Positions 5,978 to 9,773 of a stretch of 9,773 nucleotides of DNA are shown in pieces. A program made the position numbers and the translations under genes. How positions within the stretch are numbered: position 1 is the first letter of the stretch; the number at the start of each line of letters is the position of its first letter. Where the stretch lies: assembly GCA_018715425.1 (NCBI GenBank), contig DVLR01000050.1, positions 1 through 9,773 on the forward strand, written 5' to 3'. The DNA is from Candidatus Merdenecus merdavium (lineage in GTDB: Bacteria > Bacillota > Clostridia > Lachnospirales > Lachnospiraceae). The notes beneath the pieces were generated by a model. The model did no database searches. It saw nothing but the letters and a program-made list of their open reading frames with translations, and was not told the DNA's origin.

Positions 5978-5983
5978 AGGAGG
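5978..5983 (+). promoter_or_regulatory. Ribosome binding site supporting the GTG start of prfA
   Basis: AGGAGG, a full consensus Shine-Dalgarno, lies 7 nt before the GTG at 5991. It makes this rare start codon credible; no ATG is available near the expected N-terminus MFDKLEDLL. Confidence 0.85.
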
Positions 5984-5990
5984 AACAATT

Positions 5991-7061
5991 GTGTTCGATA
6001 AATTAGAAGATTTACTCATTAGGTTTGAAGAGATTATGGGGCAATTAAGTGAGCCAGACGTGGTGTCTGATCCTGCACGTTTTCAGAAACTAATGAAAGA
6101 ACAAAGTGATTTACAAGCTATTGTAGATGCTTATAAGGAATATAAAGGATGTAAAGATACAGTAGAGGAAAGCCTTTCTATGTTAGATGGAGAGTCTGAT
6201 GAAGAAATGCGAGAGATGTTAAAAGAGGAGTTAAATACAGCCAAAACAAGGATTGGTGAGTTAGAGCAAGAATTGAAAATTCTTCTTTTACCTAAGGATC
6301 CAAATGATGATAAGAATGTTATTGTGGAGATTAGAGCAGGTGCTGGTGGTGATGAGGCAGCTTTATTTGCAGCGGAAGTTTATAGAATGTATGTAAAATA
6401 TGCCGAAACCAACAGATGGAAAACAGAGATGATGAGTTTGAATGAAAACGGAATTGGTGGTTTTAAAGAAGTAACCTTTATGATCAATGGTCAGGGAGCT
6501 TACTCAAAACTGAAATATGAAAGTGGTGTACACCGTGTACAACGTGTACCAGAAACAGAATCTGGGGGACGTATTCACACTTCAACAATTACTGTTGCTA
6601 TTATGCCAGAAGCAGAAGAGATTGATTTCCAATTGGATTTAAACGAATGTAAATTTGATGTTTTCCGCTCTTCTGGAAATGGTGGTCAGTCTGTTAATAC
6701 AACAGATTCTGCAGTTCGTTTAACCCATATTCCAACGGGGATCGTTATTTCCTGTCAGGATGAGAAGTCACAGCTTAAAAACAAAGATAAAGCATTAAAA
6801 ATATTACGTTCCAGATTATATGAAATGGAAATTGCAAAACAGCAAGATGAAGAAGCCCAGGCAAGAAAAAGCCAAATTGGAACAGGGGATCGTTCTGAGA
6901 AAATTAGAACGTATAACTTCCCACAAGGACGAGTAACAGATCATAGAATCAAACTGACTCTTCATAAATTAGATAGTGTTGTGGATGGAGATTTGGAGGA
7001 ATTGATTGATCATTTAATTGCAGCTGATCAAGCAGCTAAATTGGCAAATCTTCAAGAATAA
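5991..7061 (+). CDS. prfA: Peptide chain release factor 1 (RF1)
   Basis: Class I release factor of 356 residues that recognises UAA and UAG in the ribosomal A site and triggers hydrolysis of peptidyl-tRNA. An N-terminal coiled-coil domain (about 1-100) is followed by IRAGAGGDEAALFA (114-127), the conserved block of the release-factor core. The tripeptide anticodon P187-E188-T189 (in RVPETESGGRIHTS) fits the RF1 PxT form; RF2 has SPF. The catalytic loop is SSGNGGQSVN (227-236), with Q233 as the residue PrmC methylates. It starts at GTG with a perfect AGGAGG upstream. The start codon GTG and full normal length show nothing broken. The gene lies 18 nt after prmC, the classical pairing, and 56 nt before glmM with no terminator in between. 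Confidence 0.98.
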   Translation: MFDKLEDLLIRFEEIMGQLSEPDVVSDPARFQKLMKEQSDLQAIVDAYKEYKGCKDTVEESLSMLDGESDEEMREMLKEELNTAKTRIGELEQELKILLLPKDPNDDKNVIVEIRAGAGGDEAALFAAEVYRMYVKYAETNRWKTEMMSLNENGIGGFKEVTFMINGQGAYSKLKYESGVHRVQRVPETESGGRIHTSTITVAIMPEAEEIDFQLDLNECKFDVFRSSGNGGQSVNTTDSAVRLTHIPTGIVISCQDEKSQLKNKDKALKILRSRLYEMEIAKQQDEEAQARKSQIGTGDRSEKIRTYNFPQGRVTDHRIKLTLHKLDSVVDGDLEELIDHLIAADQAAKLANLQE

Positions 7062-7107
7062 TCAGATTCATTCATGTTACAACAATAAAAGAATGAGACA
7101 TAGAATT

Positions 7108-7112
7108 GGAGG
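7108..7112 (+). promoter_or_regulatory. Ribosome binding site deciding the glmM start
   Basis: GGAGG is 5 nt before the ATG at 7118. The in-frame TTG at 7106 overlaps this site, so it cannot be the start; the four extra residues would also be foreign to the family's MGKYFGTDG N-terminus. Confidence 0.85.
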
Positions 7113-7117
7113 CATTT

Positions 7118-8467
7118 ATGGGAAAATATTTTGGTACTGATGGATTTCGTGGCGAAGCAAATGTTGACTTAACAGTAGAGCATGCATTTAAGGTAGGTAG
7201 ATACTTAGGGTGGTATTTTGGCAAGGAGCACAAAGCAAGAATCGTAATCGGAAAAGATACTAGGCGCAGCAGTTACATGTTTGAATACTCTTTAGTAGCA
7301 GGTCTTACGGCATCTGGAGCTGATGTTTATTTATTACACGTTACGACTACACCTAGTGTATCTTATGTAGTACGTACAGAGGATTTTGATTGTGGAATCA
7401 TGATATCTGCAAGTCATAATCCATTCTATGATAATGGTATTAAGGTGATCAATGGCTTAGGACATAAAATAGAAAGTGAAGTAGAAAATCAGGTAGAGGC
7501 ATATATCGATGGGGAAATTGCAGAGTTACCACTTGCAGTTGGTGAGAATATTGGGCGTACCGTAGATTATTCCGCAGGCCGCAATCGTTATATTGGCTAC
7601 TTAATTATGCTAGCAACAAGATCTTTTAAAACGATGAAAGTGGGACTGGACTGTTCTAATGGAAGCGCTTCTTCCATAGCGAAGAGTGTATTTGATGCTT
7701 TAGGTGCAAAAACATATACTATCCATAATGAACCAGATGGAACCAACATTAACAAAGACTGTGGATCTACTCATATAGAGGTTTTGCAAAGATTTGTTAA
7801 AGAAAAGGGGCTAGATATTGGCTTTGCATACGATGGTGATGCAGATCGTTGTATTGCTGTAGATGAAAATGGAAATTTAGTAGATGGTGATTTAATTCTA
7901 TACGTCTGTGGAAAATATATGAAAGAGCAAGGACGCTTGGATAAAAATACAGTGGTAACTACTGTGATGTCCAACCTTGGGCTTTACAAAGCATTTGAGA
8001 AAGCAGGAATTGATTACGTTCAAACGGCCGTTGGAGATAAATATGTAAATGAAAGTATGGTAGAAAATGGGTATTGTCTGGGCGGAGAGCAATCTGGACA
8101 TATCATCTTTAGTAAACATGCAACTACAGGTGATGGAATCCTAACTTCCTTGATGTTAATGGAGGTGGTTTTGGAAAAGAAAACAACGTTGGGAACCTTG
8201 ACTTCAGAAGTAAAAATCTTCCCTCAACTTCTTAAAAATGTAAGAGTATCCAATAAAAAAGAAGCTAGAGAAAACCCTAAGGTGGTAAAGGCAATTGAAG
8301 AAGTAACGGCCTTGTTAGGCGATGATGGTAGAATCCTAGTAAGAGAAAGCGGTACAGAGCCAGTTATCCGTGTCATGGTGGAAGCATCTAGTGATGAGCA
8401 GTGTAAGAAGTGTGTAGATTCTGTTATTCAGGTGATGAAAGGAGAAAACTTAATAGTTGAATCATAA
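7118..8467 (+). CDS. glmM: Phosphoglucosamine mutase
   Basis: Alpha-D-phosphohexomutase of 449 residues, the normal GlmM length. It converts glucosamine-6-phosphate to glucosamine-1-phosphate for UDP-GlcNAc, the precursor of peptidoglycan. The four family motifs are present in order: GTDGFRG (6-12) near the N-terminus; ISASHNPFYDNGIK (96-109), with S99 as the phosphoserine; the magnesium loop DGDADR (239-244); GGEQSGH (322-328), the sugar-specificity loop, whose GEQSGH form suits glucosamine; and RESGTEPVIRVM (409-420), the phosphate-binding loop. In many Firmicutes glmM follows cdaA-cdaR, which controls c-di-AMP synthesis; here it follows prfA instead and is followed by a LacI regulator. A phosphomannomutase or phosphoglucomutase is an alternative, made unlikely by the GTDGFRG start and the length. 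Confidence 0.94.
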   Translation: MGKYFGTDGFRGEANVDLTVEHAFKVGRYLGWYFGKEHKARIVIGKDTRRSSYMFEYSLVAGLTASGADVYLLHVTTTPSVSYVVRTEDFDCGIMISASHNPFYDNGIKVINGLGHKIESEVENQVEAYIDGEIAELPLAVGENIGRTVDYSAGRNRYIGYLIMLATRSFKTMKVGLDCSNGSASSIAKSVFDALGAKTYTIHNEPDGTNINKDCGSTHIEVLQRFVKEKGLDIGFAYDGDADRCIAVDENGNLVDGDLILYVCGKYMKEQGRLDKNTVVTTVMSNLGLYKAFEKAGIDYVQTAVGDKYVNESMVENGYCLGGEQSGHIIFSKHATTGDGILTSLMLMEVVLEKKTTLGTLTSEVKIFPQLLKNVRVSNKKEARENPKVVKAIEEVTALLGDDGRILVRESGTEPVIRVMVEASSDEQCKKCVDSVIQVMKGENLIVES

Positions 8468-8468
8468 G

Positions 8469-9500
8469 ATGATAACAATGAAAGAGATCGCTATGATCGC
8501 TGATGTTAGTACAACAACGGTATCTAATGTCATTCATGGAAAGATAAATAAGGTATCACCAGATACTGTAGATAAGATTCAAAGGCTTTTAGAAGAGAAT
8601 AACTATATTCCTAGATTTGGTTTAAATGCTTTGACCAACAGAGGATCCAAGATGATTGGAATTATTATTCATACGCCAGAATTTTTCGAGCAAATGCCTT
8701 ATGAGAGACCTTTTTATGGAAAAGTTATCGGTATGTTGGAGCATGTTTTTAGAGAAAGAGGTTATTATATCATGCTTTATTCATCTAAGGATTTGCAGGA
8801 TATTATGACCATGGTTTTGGGATGGAATATTGATGGTATCATTACCATATCAATGCCCCAGGAATATTATCAAAAGATTCAAGAAAAAACGAAAAAACCA
8901 GTAGTAGCCATTGATTTACTAGATGAAGATGATAGGTTAGATCACTGCTATAGTGTCACTTCTAAAGATTATGATGGTGGCAGTCAGGTTATGAAATACT
9001 TAATCCAACAGGGATTTAAAGAAATCATCTTTATTGCTAATGTTAAAGAAGGTGCAGATTTATATAGATATCAGGGAGCCAATGAAGTTTATAAAAAGCA
9101 TTTTAAACTTGGAACAGATTTGAAATACTATATTCTGGAAAGAACATATGAAGAAAGAGTTCGTACTTATGAAAGCTTAGAAAGATATGCACAGAAGGGT
9201 GAGAACGCCTTGTTTTTTTCTACTGATTTAAATGCAGTAGAAGCTATTGGATATTTTAGAGAGAAGCAGATCCAAGTTCCAGAGGATATATCTGTAGTTG
9301 GCTTTGATGATGACATCTATGCAAGACTTTGCATTCCTCAACTGACTTCTATGAAGGTAGATAGTGAGAAAAAAGCTAGACTGGCAGCTAAGATGTTGAT
9401 GAAGTTAATTGAAGGTAAAAAAGTTGAAGAGAAACATATTAAAATTGATGTACAATTTATGAAACGAAACAGTGTATTAGAAAAAAGAATTGAAAAGTAA
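8469..9500 (+). CDS. LacI-family transcriptional regulator
   Basis: DNA-binding repressor of 343 residues. The helix-turn-helix is MITMKEIAMIADVSTTTVSN (1-20) with VIHGKINKVSPDTVDKIQRL after it. The hinge is YIPRFGLNALTNRGSKMIGI (46-65), where the usual YxPNxxAR is changed to YIPRFGLN, so operator contacts may differ. The periplasmic-binding-protein-like effector domain follows: DGIITIS (122-128), PVVAIDLL (144-151), SKDYDGGSQVMKYLI (165-179) and the strongly conserved VPEDISVVGFDDDIYA (270-285), ending in KRNSV (332-336), typical of the sugar-binding versions. The ligand is not predictable. ATG 8469 is chosen because it yields the family-like MITMKEIA; it is 1 nt after the glmM stop. TTG 8457 (12 nt after GGAG at 8441-8444) and ATG 8478 are alternatives. 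Co-transcription with glmM suggests control of amino-sugar or downstream genes; that is inference. Confidence 0.92.
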   Translation: MITMKEIAMIADVSTTTVSNVIHGKINKVSPDTVDKIQRLLEENNYIPRFGLNALTNRGSKMIGIIIHTPEFFEQMPYERPFYGKVIGMLEHVFRERGYYIMLYSSKDLQDIMTMVLGWNIDGIITISMPQEYYQKIQEKTKKPVVAIDLLDEDDRLDHCYSVTSKDYDGGSQVMKYLIQQGFKEIIFIANVKEGADLYRYQGANEVYKKHFKLGTDLKYYILERTYEERVRTYESLERYAQKGENALFFSTDLNAVEAIGYFREKQIQVPEDISVVGFDDDIYARLCIPQLTSMKVDSEKKARLAAKMLMKLIEGKKVEEKHIKIDVQFMKRNSVLEKRIEK

Positions 9501-9547
9501 AAGAGCGGTGATGCTACATAATTCTCATGTAGCATCACCGCTCTTTT
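9499..9547 (+). terminator. Perfect 21-bp hairpin terminator after the LacI gene
   Basis: The arms 9499-9519 and 9527-9547 are fully complementary over 21 bp with a 7-nt AATTCTC loop. The core is GC-rich (GAGCGGTGATGC), the left arm begins with AAAA and the right arm ends in TTTT, so it can end transcription from either side. The left arm begins at the second base of the TAA stop codon of the regulator gene. The T-tract is short (TTTTACTTTC), but the stem is unusually strong. It marks the end of the operon. Confidence 0.88.
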
Positions 9548-9701
9548 ACTTTCTGGAACCTTTCTACAAGGTGAAAAATCATCTGAATACATCACATTTT
9601 CGCTATAAAAGGTTATGTATAAAACCTATAATAGAATAATGAAAGTCGAAAAATATAGAAACAAAAACATATAATAAAACATTCTAAAATAGATATTTAT
9701 G
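9548..9701. other. AT-rich intergenic segment
   Basis: No gene is supported on either strand. It contains a small dyad, ACCTT (9558-9562) with AAGGT (9568-9572), and a second, AGGTT (9610-9614) with AACCT (9623-9627), inside a TATAAAA-rich patch. A TATAAT at 9627-9632 has no acceptable -35 box 17 nt upstream. Nothing else stands out apart from strong A/T richness before the promoter that follows. Confidence 0.5.
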
Positions 9702-9745
9702 TTGACATTGCACAAAATATGGGTTATCATAAAAATACAGATAAC
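9702..9745 (+). promoter_or_regulatory. Consensus promoter with a dyad over the -10, for a gene beyond the window
   Basis: TTGACA (9702-9707, perfect -35) and TATCAT (9725-9730) are separated by 17 nt; transcription would begin near 9737. The inverted repeat GTTATC (9723-9728) with GATAAC (9740-9745), spacer 11 nt, covers the -10 and start site, where a repressor such as the upstream LacI-family protein could bind. The window closes with GTGAAGG (9767-9773), a likely Shine-Dalgarno sequence, so the start codon probably lies just past the edge. Confidence 0.65.
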
Positions 9746-9773
9746 AAAAAAACGTCAAAATAACTAGTGAAGG

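Noticed and set aside
7062..7100. Possible hairpin TCATTC (7068-7073) / GAATGA (7091-7096) between prfA and glmM
   Set aside because: Only 6 bp, AT-rich, 17-nt loop and no T-run; not a terminator, and no good promoter is visible in the gap either.
1..9773. Insertion sequences, prophage genes, CRISPR repeats, toxin-antitoxin pairs, tRNA genes
   Set aside because: None found: every sizeable plus-strand frame is a core gene of normal length, and I see no long direct repeats or tRNA-like cloverleaf.

Overview
The window looks like a piece of an AT-rich Clostridia chromosome, most likely a Lachnospirales-type Firmicute. The evidence is strong Shine-Dalgarno sites before almost every gene, a sporulation sigma factor (SigH), a DUF1385 membrane protein beside prmC-prfA, and the firmicute order cysE-cysS-mrnC-rlmB-sigH. 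The assignment below class level is an inference from gene order and protein character. All nine complete genes and the one partial gene lie on the plus strand. I see no mobile element, CRISPR array, tRNA or rRNA.

Region 1 (1-3450) holds the end of cysE (serine O-acetyltransferase), then cysS (cysteinyl-tRNA synthetase), mrnC (Mini-III RNase for 23S rRNA ends), rlmB (23S rRNA 2'-O-methyltransferase) and sigH. Gaps are 28 nt, a 16-nt overlap, 1 nt and 28 nt, with no internal terminator, so this reads as one operon joining cysteine supply and charging, 23S rRNA maturation and the early-sporulation sigma factor.

Region 2 (3451-3931) is a monocistronic rpmE (ribosomal protein L31, zinc-binding type). 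It has a near-ideal extended -10 promoter, a 5' leader of about 139 nt with several hairpins, and a strong intrinsic terminator.

Region 3 (3932-9547) starts with a structured leader whose promoter lies inside an inverted repeat. It continues with a DUF1385 membrane protein, prmC (release-factor glutamine methyltransferase), prfA (release factor 1, the PrmC substrate), glmM (phosphoglucosamine mutase, peptidoglycan precursor pathway) and a LacI-family regulator 1 nt after glmM. It closes with a perfect 21-bp hairpin terminator that overlaps the regulator's stop codon.

Region 4 (9548-9773) is intergenic and AT-rich. It carries a consensus sigma-A promoter with a dyad over its -10 region, and the window ends on a Shine-Dalgarno-like sequence, so another gene probably begins just past the edge.

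The coding content is ordinary core-genome material. I did not find a convincing undescribed multi-gene system. The parts that deserve a second look are the structured leaders of rpmE and the DUF1385 gene, the promoter embedded in an inverted repeat, and the LacI regulator coupled to glmM.
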